A stretch of 64,000 nt of DNA from Verticillium longisporum (taxonomy: Eukaryota; Ascomycota; Sordariomycetes; Glomerellales; Plectosphaerellaceae). Positions 42,921 to 53,506 of the stretch are shown here, piece by piece; within the stretch, counting starts at the first letter, position 1, and every line of letters starts with the position of its first letter. The DNA lies in contig JAETXT010000010.1 of the NCBI GenBank assembly GCA_019188255.1, positions 2,046,001 through 2,110,000 on the forward strand. The letters run 5' to 3'. The position numbers were made by a program, and so were the translations under genes. The notes under the pieces are model-generated. The model worked only from the letters and a program-made list of their open reading frames with translations. It was not told the origin of the DNA and searched no databases.

Positions 42921-44459
42921 ATGCCCCACAGAGTCGCAGATTTCCTGCGGGCTTCCACAGAGACGTTTTCTGCCGCTGCTGTCAACACAATCAAGTCATC
43001 CATCCGACCCCAGCAACAAGCTCCCGTGCGACGTCGCATTGAGCGCTTCCCCTCCTACGACCCCAGCCTGTCCGAGCAGTACGACGAGATTCCGTATCTG
43101 ATGTATGCACCTGAGCCTGCTCCCGTCAAGGAAAAGAGAGAGCTGGCCAAGAGGGAGCGCAAGGAGAAGGACAAGATGCTCAAGAGCCACAAGAAGGACA
43201 AGACCAACCACCGCATCTCCCTGCCGTTTGGCCGCAGCAGGGAGATCCACGAGAACCCACATGCCGCGCTCGATTGGAAGATTGAGAGCCCGCCAATCAT
43301 CTTCTTCGGGGACGCCGAGTCGTCCTCGGGCGCCCTTGTATCGGGCCAGATGATCATTGAGGTCAAGGACGAGCACCTCGAGATTGAGAACTTCTCCGCG
43401 GCCCTCAACATCCACGTGCACCAGAAGAAGCCTTTCATAGTCAACTGCGCCGACTGCCTAGACCAATACACGGAGCTCAAGAAGTGGACATTTCTCAGCC
43501 ACCCCACCACGCTGCGCAAGGGCAGGCACCAGTACCCCTTCTCCATCCTTCTCGAAGGTCACCTGCCGGCCAGCCTCGACACCCCTCTCGTGTCGATTGC
43601 CTACGAGTTCAAGTCGGAGGTGACCCTGGCCAAGAACGCCAGGATCTCTGCGCTGCCGATCAAGTTCTGGAAGGATTTTGACGTCAAGCGCTCCCTCGTG
43701 CAGCCAGACACGCCCCACCACTCGGTGCGCGTGTTCCCGCCCACCAACATCAAGGCTGGCGCCGACTACGACCAGATTATCCACTCGACCGGATCGCAGC
43801 ACGCCGTCCAGCTCCGTCTCGACGGTCTCACGACGGTCAATGACGCCACCAAGACGGTCGAGTACTGGAAGCTCAAGAAGATCACGTGGAAGCTCGAGGA
43901 GACGATCAAGACGGTCGCCCCCGCCTGCAAGAAGCACCAGCCTACCACCCCTGCCGAGGGCTCAGCCCCGGCCGCGCAAAAGGGTGCCTCGCGCACCGAG
44001 ACGCGCATCCTCGGCGAGAAGCACATGCACGACGGCTGGAAGTCGGACTACACGGCCACCGACGGCCACGTCGAGTTTGGGTTCGAGTACGGCGTCGCGG
44101 CGTCGCTCCTCGCCTCTTCGAAGAACGGCGCGCCGGGCTTTGCCTGCGACAGCCGCTCGCTCGACGGCACCTCGGTCTCGCACGCGCTCATGGTCGAGAT
44201 GGTCGTCAGCAAGGAGTGGGCGCCCGCCGGCAAGCCGCACCTCGCCGCGCAGACGGGCACGGGTCGCATCCTGCGCATGCAGTACCACATTATGCTCACC
44301 GAGTGCGCCGGCCTCGGCGTCAGCTGGGACAACGAGGCGCCGCCCGTCTACAGCGACGTGCCTCCGAGCCCGCCGGCGTACCCCAACGCGCAGCCCATCG
44401 ACTACGAAGCGCTGGAGATGCTCGATGCACTCCGGACGAGCCCAGAGCCGAGGGCATGA
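42921..44459 (+). CDS. Arrestin-related trafficking adaptor, LDB19/Art1-like
   Basis: A single-exon 512-aa protein. A basic, Lys/Glu-rich N-terminal segment (about 60-110) precedes the arrestin N-lobe, beginning LDWKIESPPIIFFGD and SGALVSGQMIIEV. HQYPFSILLEGHLPAS is the typical strand pair of the fold. The C-lobe follows (about 270-470) with a basic/Pro-Ala insert at about 340-360. The C-terminus carries PPVYSD and PPAYPN, two PPxY motifs for the WW domains of Rsp5/NEDD4-type ubiquitin ligases. Such adaptors recruit the ligase to plasma-membrane permeases and trigger their endocytosis, so permeases like that at 19109 are potential cargo. ATG 42921 follows a long pyrimidine-rich leader with a CACCAG repeat and sits in a good context (GTCACCATG). 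Confidence 0.9.
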   Translation: MPHRVADFLRASTETFSAAAVNTIKSSIRPQQQAPVRRRIERFPSYDPSLSEQYDEIPYLMYAPEPAPVKEKRELAKRERKEKDKMLKSHKKDKTNHRISLPFGRSREIHENPHAALDWKIESPPIIFFGDAESSSGALVSGQMIIEVKDEHLEIENFSAALNIHVHQKKPFIVNCADCLDQYTELKKWTFLSHPTTLRKGRHQYPFSILLEGHLPASLDTPLVSIAYEFKSEVTLAKNARISALPIKFWKDFDVKRSLVQPDTPHHSVRVFPPTNIKAGADYDQIIHSTGSQHAVQLRLDGLTTVNDATKTVEYWKLKKITWKLEETIKTVAPACKKHQPTTPAEGSAPAAQKGASRTETRILGEKHMHDGWKSDYTATDGHVEFGFEYGVAASLLASSKNGAPGFACDSRSLDGTSVSHALMVEMVVSKEWAPAGKPHLAAQTGTGRILRMQYHIMLTECAGLGVSWDNEAPPVYSDVPPSPPAYPNAQPIDYEALEMLDALRTSPEPRA

Positions 44460-45554
44460 AGACATGGCGTGGGACATATAGAGCCCATTTGGCATCGCGT
44501 CCCATATGGATGCACATGACGAAACGATAATGAGACGAAATGTTCTCGTGGACATGGATAGGGAGAGAAGGAAAAGCACATTTGTTTGTACTGCATCTGG
44601 TCATTGGCTTAGCACTATACCCCCCTCTGTATTTTTTGAGTACTTGGATTGTTTTCATGAACTTGAAAGCGGATGGGCTGGTTTGTCGCTCTATTGAGGG
44701 CATTCATCAAGGGCGTTTGGCGACATTTTTGGGCGGCTCACTCCTGGAGCGATCGGGGCATACAGACCCCTAGGCGGCGAACGCATAATTCTACTCTGCT
44801 GGCTACGGCCTCATTTATTGACTGGTTCTCATTTCTCATTGTCATGTTCTCATGCATCCTCATGGTTCTTATTCATTGTCGTGCATGGCTCGTTGAGTGT
44901 GGTGCTGACTGGCGCGAATCACGAATTGCCTGCCTCTCATGGCAAAGTGAGTAGACGCTGCTGGTACTCGCGGGTTGCGTCAGAACGACTCAAGGCCCCC
45001 ACGTCGGGCAGAGGTCAAGGCAGGTCGACGTTATTCAGCCATCACCATTGATCGATGACTGACAAGCAACACGGGGCGTGCATGCCAATGATGGGGCGAG
45101 GGCTTACCAATGACCAAAGCCCGGCCGATGAGCAATCGCCGAGTGGGCAAGCGCGATCCGTGAGACGACGAAAAAGGCAGGCCCGCCACTTCCCAAGTCG
45201 AAGGTGATGATGTAATCAGCGGGTTTCCCTTTCCGCGTCGAGATGCCGCCATGTCCGAAGGCTTTAAGACCCCCGCAGCCTCATGCCTTCCTTGGATGTT
45301 TCCTTGGATGCTTCCTTGGATGCTTCCTTGGATGCCTCCTTGGATGGATGCAAGCTCTCATCAACAAGTGTCCTAGGTACGGTAGTCAGAGCATGCATCG
45401 AGTCACAACGACAGCACGCCAACTCTCTCGCAATACCATTCCATTGTCCGTGAGACAAGCACCAGGGACCAGCATCGCAGCGCCCAGATTCACCAGCCTC
45501 GCCAGATCCCAACAACCACAAGCGAGATCCGCGAGCAACAGCACAGCCGCCGCC
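44460..45554. other. Intergenic, no supported gene
   Basis: Contains the 3' flank of the arrestin gene, a 12-bp tandem repeat (45287-45346) and the promoter or leader of the AsaB-like gene. An in-frame extension from 45393 to 45554 is open and described with that gene. Confidence 0.55.
45287..45346. repeat. 12-bp tandem repeat CTTCCTTGGATG, five copies
   Basis: Five consecutive 12-base units with one or two substitutions. Read as protein they would give a repetitive FLGC stretch, but this lies upstream of any credible start and is best taken as non-coding. Confidence 0.85.
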
Positions 45555-46460
45555 ATGACGACCGGCACCTTCAAGTACATTGACCTCGACTCCTTCACCG
45601 GCAAGCCCTGGGGCAAGGTCGACGTCGACAAGACATCCTACCAGCGTGTCGAGCGCCAACGCTCCGTCGCCGACATGCGGGCGGCCGGGCTCGACAACTT
45701 CTCCACTGAAACCGCCGGCTTTGGCGTCTACCACGCGCCCTCGCAGGAGAAGGCCTTCACCGACGACGCCGCCGTGCGCGGGCCCTACTACGCCGAGGTC
45801 GAGGCCCTGCTGCGCGCGAAGCTGCCGGGCGTCACCAAGGTCGTCATCTTCGACCACACCATCCGCCGCCGCGTCGAGGGCGCCGCCCGCCAGCCCGTGC
45901 AGCAGCTGCACGTCGACCAGACGCCGTGGGCCGCCGAGGCGCGCGTGCGGCGCCACGTCGAGGGCCCCGCCGAAGCAGACCGCCTGCTGCAGGGCCGCTA
46001 CCAGATCATCAACGTCTGGCGGCCCATCGGCCACCCGGCGAGCGACTTCCCGCTGGCCGTCGTTGACTGGCGCACCACGCGGCCCGACGACCTCGTCAAG
46101 GTCGATCTGTTGTACCCCGTGCGCGCCGCCGCCGACGACGACGGCGACGACCGCGGCAAGGAGGCCCTGCCGGACGCCGCCACCGTCGACTCGACCGACG
46201 GCTATGCCGCCCGCGGCGAGACGTTTGCCGTCGCGCCGAGCGACGCCCACAAGTTCTTCTACGTCAAGGACATGACGCCCGACGAGGCCATGTTCATCAA
46301 GTGCTTTGACTCGCGGGGTCAGGGGCGCCCGCGCGGCACGCCGGGCCGCGCCGACTACACGCCGCACACGGCCTTTGTCGATCCCCAGACGCCGGAGGGG
46401 GCCAAGGGGCGCCAGAGCATCGAGGTGCGGTGCCTCGTGTTCTACGAGGACGAGGCGTGA
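45555..46460 (+). CDS. AsaB/CmcJ-type hydroxylase/desaturase (non-haem iron oxygenase-like)
   Basis: A 301-aa single-exon protein of the fungal AsaB/CmcJ/GA4-desaturase group. VVIFDHTIRRR, QQLHVDQT (a His-x-Asp metal pair), RYQIINVWRPIG and DFPLAVVDWR are followed by a late PHTAFVD His and a RQSIEVRCLVF ending. Those are the family landmarks in order. Members oxidise small molecules in secondary metabolism, in bacterial cephamycin and fungal terpenoid or aspergillic acid pathways; the substrate is unknown here and no biosynthetic cluster surrounds it. ATG 45555 has an ideal context (GCCGCCATG) and gives the usual length. The frame is open back to ATG 45393, and that 54-residue extension has many Arg and Ser but no acidic residues, like a mitochondrial presequence, so an alternative start is possible. 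Confidence 0.88.
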   Translation: MTTGTFKYIDLDSFTGKPWGKVDVDKTSYQRVERQRSVADMRAAGLDNFSTETAGFGVYHAPSQEKAFTDDAAVRGPYYAEVEALLRAKLPGVTKVVIFDHTIRRRVEGAARQPVQQLHVDQTPWAAEARVRRHVEGPAEADRLLQGRYQIINVWRPIGHPASDFPLAVVDWRTTRPDDLVKVDLLYPVRAAADDDGDDRGKEALPDAATVDSTDGYAARGETFAVAPSDAHKFFYVKDMTPDEAMFIKCFDSRGQGRPRGTPGRADYTPHTAFVDPQTPEGAKGRQSIEVRCLVFYEDEA

Positions 46461-46776
46461 GGCGTGAGGCATGAGGCCTGAGGCATGAGGCGTGGGCCAG
46501 GAGAGGCGTGAAAGCATGAGAGGCATGAAAGGCACGAATTAGGTGGGTAAACATCAAGGGACAGGGATAAGCGAAAAGACCATGTTCTGGTATTGGAATA
46601 CTAAATTGACTTCTTATTTCGAATGAAAAGGCAAAAAGGGGTATCTGGAAAAAGACTCTACTGGAGCCGGTATATGTGCTGAAAACATGTGTATACGTGC
46701 GCATGTGTGTACGTGTGCAAGACTGCGGATGCCAGCGTCCGCCATCCTGCGCAACCTCCAACGCAAGAGCAGGCGT
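46461..46776. other. Convergent intergenic region with a GAGGCATGAG tract
   Basis: Directly after the AsaB-like stop codon, 46452-46540 is an irregular tandem of GTGAGGC/ATGAGGC units. The rest is the 3' flank of the two convergent genes. No gene seen. Confidence 0.65.
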
Positions 46777-47705
46777 CTAACCTAGGTCCTGCGAGCGGTA
46801 GACGGCCACGTATGCCACCTCCATCATGGCGCCGTAGCCACCAAGCGTCTGGTCGTTGGGATTTCCGGGCTATCCCGTGTTAGTCACAGGTTTGTTTCTT
46901 GCACTGCGCAAGGTCGTCGTAACATGTGACTTACCAGGGTCCCGCCGACGGCGACGTTCAGGATGAAGTAGACGGGCGACTGGCACAGGGCCTTCCAGAT
47001 GCCCTCGCTGCCGATCCTCTCGCCGCTAACCTGGTGAAACTGCTGGCCGTCACGGAACCAGGTGATGGTCTGGACGCGCCAGTCCGGCGCCGTGCGGTCA
47101 AACTCGAGCCGCCACGCATGCCAGTCCCCGTCCGGCAGCGCCGTCGGCGCCCCGATGCCCGTGGGCGTATTGCACGCGCCGCCGCCGCCCTCGCGGTCGC
47201 AGTGCACCGTCCCCGTCACCTCGGCCGCGCCGTTGACGCGCTCGAGAATGTCAATCTCGCCGCACGCCGGCCAGTCGACGCCGTGGCGCATGGCGTCGCC
47301 CAGCATCCAGAACGCCGGCCACAGCCCCTGCCGCGTCGCCGCGCCGTTGGCCCCGAACCGCAGCGTCGCCTCGGCCAACGTCACGCGGCCCGCCCGCGGC
47401 GTGAAGACGTACTTGCTCTCGATCCGCCCGCTCGTCCACTGCCCGCGCGCGTCGCGCCACGGCACCAGCTGCACGGTCCCGCCGCCGGAGATTTGCACGT
47501 TGCGCGTGTCCTCGGTGTACTTTTGCAGCTCGTTGTTGACGTGGATGTCTGTCATGTAGTTCCACGTCTTGCTGTCGACGCGGTCGCCGGCTGAGCCTGT
47601 GAATTCTTCCGACCAGAGCTGCTCGAAGCCGCCGTACGTCGGCGCCGTCCAGGCTGCCGCCAGGGGCAGGACCGCCAGGACCGTTGGCAGGAGGGCGAAG
47701 CGCAT
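46777..47705 (-). CDS. Secreted GH16 glucanase
   Basis: Two exons (47705-46935, 46869-46777; 65-nt intron) encode about 287 aa. A signal peptide (1-18) is followed by a GH16 fold: WSEEFTG and WNYMTD at the start, GLWPAFWML, the catalytic GEIDILERVNG (E-x-D-x-x-E), then DWHAWRLEFDR and a C-terminal FILNVAVGGTL. The spliced last exon adds PGNPNDQTLGGYG and the closing strand MMEVAYVAVY. GH16 enzymes with this pattern cleave beta-1,3(4)-glucans such as laminarin or lichenan. The second acidic residue of the motif keeps the short ExDxxE form without the extra bulge. Retaining mechanism is expected from the family. The start is fixed by the signal peptide. Confidence 0.93.
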
Positions 47706-49934
47706 TGTGGCGGATGCTCGTCGAACGCTGTAAGTGAGGGACGTTGGTTTTTTGAATGGTCAGGTGCCGCAAGAGGGCGTTTGGGCTGGCAAAACGTAAT
47801 GAGTGAGGGAACAGAAAAATGAAGGGATACACAACTTGGTGCTCTTAAAAGAATGTCAGGCGCGGCGTGAAAGGAATGGCACGTCCAGCGAGCTTGAAAT
47901 GGTGAGGATGCCCAGCGGAACACGAGGATGGGATGAAAGATCCGAGGGTCGAAGGAGGGGGTTCGTCCCGACTTCAACATGGAGGTCACGATATATATGT
48001 ATAAGAAAGTCAACCGACGACATGCCCTCTATACGCCAGACCAGGCCAAGCGAGCGGAAACGCTTCACTCTCCCGGACGGGAACGCCCAAGGTCGCATCC
48101 TCAACCCCCTTCCCATTCCTTTCTGGCCCAACAAATCCAGCCCAGGCCGATGCATTGCAAAGTCATATCGGAGGACCCCCGCGGGGCGGCAGACACGCCC
48201 CTCGGGGAGGTGAGCGTGAAACGGGGATCGACGAATGGCAGGCTTCGGAGGTGCTGAGCCAAGGGACAGCGGGAGAGCGCCAGCGGATCTGGGCCTGATC
48301 GGGGCAAGACGAAGAGAAACCACGCGGCAGGGCAGGGGAGGTGGGCTTTTGGTCGTGGTGGGGTGATGAGCAAGGTGGTTGAAACGTCAGGGGGTGGCCA
48401 ATTGCGATGGCGATACGTGCCATGGCTTGCGGGAGTTTTGCTGTGTTGGGCGGCGCGTGTGCGACGTGGCGAGCCGGCGCTTTGGAATTTCTGTCTCGGA
48501 GCCGTCAGTCACATCGCCCACATCGCTGGGCGCACAGGTTCGTCTGGTGATTGGATAGGACCTTTCATGAGGCTATCTTGGCCCTTGGATGGTGTTGCCC
48601 AACAATGTAAGCCAGCAGATGCCAAGGTACCTAGCGACAGTGGTTTCATCAACGATAAACAGCCAACGGAGGCCCAGGCCGGGACTTCGGTCAGCTAGAT
48701 TGCTCCCTCGCGTCGCATTGCTTAGGTGGATTCGGTAGCGATGCCGATCTGGCCAGCGCATGAATTCCCTTGTTGGATGGAGACAGGATGACAGGCCAGA
48801 CAATTGCAGTGCTCTTCGATTTGCATGGGGATGGGTCAGTCGGATGAACCCAAGGGGTTGTGGCTATGTCAGCCCTAGTAGAGCTAGCATTGTGGACTTA
48901 AAGCTGCATGGCAGACTCTACAGCTCGCATGGCAGACTCTCCCGTTTCCCACAGTCGAAGGAACCGAGTGCTAACTTGGCATGCATTTCCCGGGCACGTG
49001 GATCGAGGACGGACAAGGCCAAACCAGGGCCAAACACTAACTATCCTTTCACGCGGACACACAAGAGATAAAAGGGGTAGCGCACTGGCATCTGAGAGCT
49101 CGACACCCCAACTGGACCGGCGGCGCTTCCTTTCCCATTGTGCGCTTTTTTTCAGTTGGTGGCCTTGAGGCGCGACAATGCGGAGGCCTTGGAAAAGGAG
49201 CTTGGGCGATGCCTCGTTTCAGACTCCGGCTTTGAATCCCTGTTTCGAGCCTGTTATTGGGCGTTGCTTTGCTCGTCGTCTAAAGATACCTCAGGTAATC
49301 ACGTTGCCCCTATTTTCGGGGTCTGTGAGCGTATGTTCTTGAAAGAATACAGGCCCCAGCACAGATGAACATCTTTTGTTCGATGAAGCCGATATAAGGG
49401 CAGCCAAAGGCTAGAGGTTGCACCGTGCACTCATTCACGTCCTTGACGACGTGTCTATTAGGCTCACAACTCATGCACGATGCCGAGTCTGATTCAGCAC
49501 GGCGGCAGGGATCGCCATTGATACCATTGGGGCGCATCCAGCTGAATGGAGACCCACGAGGCAGCGCGATGATCAATGCCGTCCTTTACCCCAGAATACT
49601 CCGACTGTCCCCCGCACTTTGGGTCGTATGTCGAAATACAGCTTCTGCTTTGAGTCTAGAGATTAGCTTTGTCGTAAGGGACCTGCACCTACCCCACGAA
49701 GCTCGACTCGGCTCGTATAGGTTTGAATCGTGAGGTTCCGGCCATGTGAAGCGCTCATCGTAGATTGGTGCGGGAGAGATGCATTCCTGGCTGAGTTTGG
49801 GGTCGTGGCAATGGTCTCGAACGAGAACATATGCTTAAAAGCGACCATGTCTTCATTCCGTCCGCAGTTGGCCAAACATTTGGCAGTGCCACCGTTGTCA
49901 ACTACGTCGAAGCGCCCATCGTCAATCTCCAACC
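47706..49934. other. Intergenic, no supported gene (2.2 kb)
   Basis: Holds the GH16 promoter on the left and the GH43 promoter on the right. Frames here lack domains. No repeats or transposon ends noticed. Confidence 0.5.
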
Positions 49935-51107
49935 ATGTTCGCCAGCTGGAAATTAACCCTGTTGCAGAGCCTTCTTCTTGCGAGTCGTTAGCCTTCGAGA
50001 ACCCTATCCGTGCGCCGGCCCCTGATCCTTCTCTGGTGACGGCAGATGGGGTGTACTACCTGTGCGAAGATTCTCACTTGTCCCATGGTTTCGAGGAACA
50101 GGCTTGCTGACCGCATCACAGAACATTCACCTCCTACGATAAGATCACCATTGTTCGATCAAAGACCCTCAACGGTCTGATCGACGGTGAACAGCGAACA
50201 GTATGGACAGACGCAAACACCACGCGCAACGCCAACATGTGGGCCCCAGAGCTTCACCAGATTGATAACGTCTGGTACATGTTCTACTCGAGTTGTGACT
50301 CGACTCAGCCCTGCTGTGACAGCTGCAGCACCAGGGTCCTGCGCGGATGCGACAGTGCCGGGCCCTACGACTGCCAGTTCGAGCATCTCGCGGATCTGAT
50401 CCCTCCAGAAGGGCAGCGCGGCGGTCGCGACGATAACTTTGCCTTCAGCATCGACGGCACCTTTCTCGAGGTACCGGGTTTCGGGCGCTACCATGTGCTG
50501 AGCATCCGTGACAAAGAGTTCAACCAGGCGCTAGCCATCACGACGCTCGACACGCATGAGTGGACGGTCGGCGCGTGGCATGTCATTTCCATCCCCGATC
50601 AGCCGTGGGAGCGGAACGTCACGGGAGCTGCTTCGATTCCTCAGGCCGATTTGGTCGGTGTCAACGAGGCCCCTCACGTAAGTCCTAGCAGCCTACCCCG
50701 ATACCACCACGACCCAACAGCTGACCCCTATCCAGCCCCTTGTTCACGGGGACGATCTCTGGCTTTGTTACTCTGGGTCCAACTGCGGAACGCCCAATTA
50801 CTCCCTAGGTCTCCTCCACTGGAACGGTGGTGACCCTCTGCTGGCCTCATCTTGGGACAAGACGGGCCCGGTCTTCGCACAGGCCAACGGTCTCTACGGC
50901 ACGGCGCACAACTCGTTTTTCACGTCTCCCGATGGCACAGAGATTTGGAACGCGTTCCACGCTACAAAGCAGGCTGGTGGTTCCTGTGGAGGGGATAGGT
51001 TCACATCGGCTCACATTGTCACCTTTGACGAGAACAACGTGCCAAGCTTTGGGGAGCCGCGCCCCATCGGCGAGGTCCAGGTGCCTCCCAGCGGAGAGCC
51101 GGCATGA
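49935..51107 (+). CDS. GH43 family glycosidase, leader out of frame
   Basis: Catalytic exons are clear: to 50061, 50122-50677 and 50736-51107 (introns 60 and 58 nt). The domain starts FENPIRAPAPDPSLVTADG with the GH43 N-terminal Asp, continues NMWAPELHQID and RDDNFAFSIDG, and has VNEAPH, where Glu fits the general acid, split by the second intron. LWLCYSGSNCG and a C-terminal strand pair complete a five-bladed propeller. Family members are alpha-L-arabinofuranosidases or beta-xylosidases acting on plant hemicellulose. Two Cys clusters (CDSTQPCCDSC) are notable. The expected signal peptide can be read from ATG 49935 (MFASWKLTLLQSLLLAS), but in another frame, ending at a TAG at 49989-49991; the catalytic frame lacks a credible start nearby. 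So either a one-base error or a real lesion separates leader and enzyme, or an unseen 5' exon exists. Confidence 0.75.
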
Positions 51108-51205
51108 TATGCATTTGCTCGTCGGAACGTTGTAAATAGACCGCAACTTATTCAAGCCAGCATGTGCGAATCCATACGAGACACACACCTCAACGGAGCG
51201 CGGTT

Positions 51206-51655
51206 CTAAGACAGGTGCTCCAGGTCACACTCGAGAATCCACCTCATGACGGAGATCGCCATGTCCTTGGCCGCTGCCTCTGTCGAGGTCGCCTGGCCGT
51301 TATCCCAAGTCAACTCCTCAATCTGAGCCCGGTAGCCGGAGCCCTTTGACTGTGCGCCCTGCTGAGACGAGATTCGGCCCTTGATCTGAAATTGCTGATT
51401 CGCGGTCCAGCTGCGATACAGTGACACCAGGAAGATGCCGTCGGCGTCTGGTCCTTCTGCCCGGCTCATCCAGCGATCTTCCATGGAGAGCGGCTGGAAA
51501 CCCTTGAGGAGTTTTGTGACGTCGCTCTGTGAGAGGTCAAGTTTCCACTCTGAAACGATAGGATCTGGCATCGGATTGACTTTCCAGCTTTCCCCGACGA
51601 CTCTTTCAAAGGGAACGCCTGGGAACCCTGCAGTGGGGGTTGATGTGGAAGCCAT
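51206..51655 (-). CDS. Conserved-looking hypothetical protein, 149 aa
   Basis: A single-exon frame whose stop lies 98 bases beyond the convergent GH43 stop. The protein is acidic to neutral, has no signal peptide and no spans, and looks like a small globular alpha/beta domain: strands around VSEWKLDLSQSDV and FLVSLYRSW, then FQIKGRISS, and a C-terminal helix AAAKDMAISVMRWILECDLEHL. Composition and codon use are those of real genes here. I recognise no family. Start 51655 is the first ATG, and the upstream 1.8 kb has no other gene. Confidence 0.65.
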   Translation of the reverse strand: MASTSTPTAGFPGVPFERVVGESWKVNPMPDPIVSEWKLDLSQSDVTKLLKGFQPLSMEDRWMSRAEGPDADGIFLVSLYRSWTANQQFQIKGRISSQQGAQSKGSGYRAQIEELTWDNGQATSTEAAAKDMAISVMRWILECDLEHLS

Positions 51656-53506
51656 GTCGTTCGCTGCAGTGTTCAGCGAGAAGGGGTCCTGGAAAGCGTA
51701 CGAACATGCAGAGCAAGCGTTGGTTAGTGACGATGGCTTGACAACGCGGGTTCAGCTCTGTCGCCAAGAGCTGGGGTACTGCGGCTTTATATCTCTCAGT
51801 CTACAGAGAGGGAGGCAGCAATGCAATCCGAGCCTGGCTCTGATTGGCTTGCAATACCCCCTCTTTGACACACTATCGTGGCTTCAAGAGCTGAAGTTCA
51901 TTCCCCTGGGCTGACTAAGATGAACGGCTGAGCCCGTTGAAGCTGACAATATGCCTCTAATAGCCCACGAGGGTTTAAGTAAGATTGAACCAGGGCCTCT
52001 GGTTTGTCGACGATTGATGTCTGAGTGCGAACTTCAATGCACTCAGAGTCATAGAGATGGGTTGGTGGGATTGGCGTGCATCAATTTTGCTAGCAATAAA
52101 CCCTGATGTCGATGGAGGACTTGCTGTTGAATCATGAATAGTGCTCTTATGCATGAGCGGTCTGCAACCTTCACTGCAGGACGAAGGCATCTTTTTTCGG
52201 GGCGGTAATGAGATATAACGATGATACAGACAGCAGAGGCACAATCCATGTTGCTACTCGATCTGTATATACTCATACCGGATAGAGATCGTAGGGTCCT
52301 ACCACTTCTATATACTTTGATTTCGTGTCTGATGCAAGTCGCATCCCGAGCTTCAAGCAACAAGAGCCTCACGATCTGCGCACCTTTGTGGACTAGTCGC
52401 GGAAGCGTTTGTTGGCTCAAACAATGGCCTGACCTTGCATTGAAGGTATTGCCAAACTACCACCGCGTCAACTCTTGATACTAGCGCCAGGTGTCTTTGG
52501 TCTTCTCATAGGCTCATAATCATGGTGATTGGCACCCAGGTAACGACAATGTAAACTGTCATCGAGATCACGCTTCAGCATGGAAAGTATTTGCGGACGA
52601 GTGGATCGGATCATATTCGGTCGTTTACTTCGACTTGAAGCATGTGAAGAGTTAGATGATGACGGTGATCTGGGTGATCTAGAAAAGCGGGCGTTCCTTC
52701 GGGACATGTTCGAAAAGTCAACGTCTAGTCGCGTATGTGTTCGAGTACGAGGTAAACAGATGGAAGCGCTCGACGTGCAAACAAGCGGGGATGGTTAGTG
52801 ATGGAGACCAACATATCAAGACATCAGTAGCCCCATGGCGACTCCCTTAGTTTGAGCAAGGACGAACATGTGATTTCGATCATTTGACAAAGTTCAGCAT
52901 GATCGAATGTGGTGGGGCCATCATTGCCGTCCGGCACATTGGGCTCTAAGTGGAGCGTCGTATGATGATGAGAAATGTTCCTCGCATTGGACAGGCGGAG
53001 TGACAGTGTTTGGATGATAGAAGATCTTCAACGGCGATCCGAATGATGGGACCCGACGTCCACGAGCAGTGTTCCGCAATGCCGAGACCACGCGACTCAG
53101 CATCCGACAACCCCGACGGCAGACGACTCCGTAGCCATGACAGGCACAAAGCGGATCACTTTTAATTGACAGACCCTCCTTCTAGCTCGAAATCAACCTG
53201 ATTTGGGTGACTTCCGTGCGTTTTCATCATCGCATCCCCGCATCACCCCAGCATCCGCTACCCAGTATGCCGGAGCCTCCCCCTCCGCGACAGCCAAAAC
53301 CGCGCCCGGGTCCGACGTCCCGCCCGTTTTCCAATAATTGCAGATGATCTCTGAGCTAATTACCACGCAACCCATCTCGTCATTTCGTTCCATGGCATAT
53401 AAGGACAGGCTGGTAGACGGTCGGCCTACTGCCACCCAAGCCCGGGGTGCAGGGACGGATCTTCAAGCCGAACCAGACTTGACGAGTCGATTTTCATCAC
53501 TAAGCC
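51656..53506. other. Intergenic, divergent promoters, no supported gene
   Basis: Separates the 149-aa gene (minus) from the mannanase gene (plus). Short frames only. A TATA-like GGCATATAAGG at about 53393-53403 lies about 105 bases before the mannanase start and is a plausible core promoter. Confidence 0.55.

Noticed and set aside
43678..44481. Ser/Arg/Thr-rich frames inside the arrestin gene
   Set aside because: Alternative-frame shadows of the arrestin coding sequence.
45243..45392. N-terminal FLGC repeats as part of the AsaB-like protein
   Set aside because: Encoded by a 12-bp tandem repeat upstream of any plausible start; not seen in the family.
45264..46535. 423-aa minus-strand frame opposite the AsaB-like gene
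   Set aside because: Val/Gly/Asp-rich antisense shadow; the plus strand has all family motifs.
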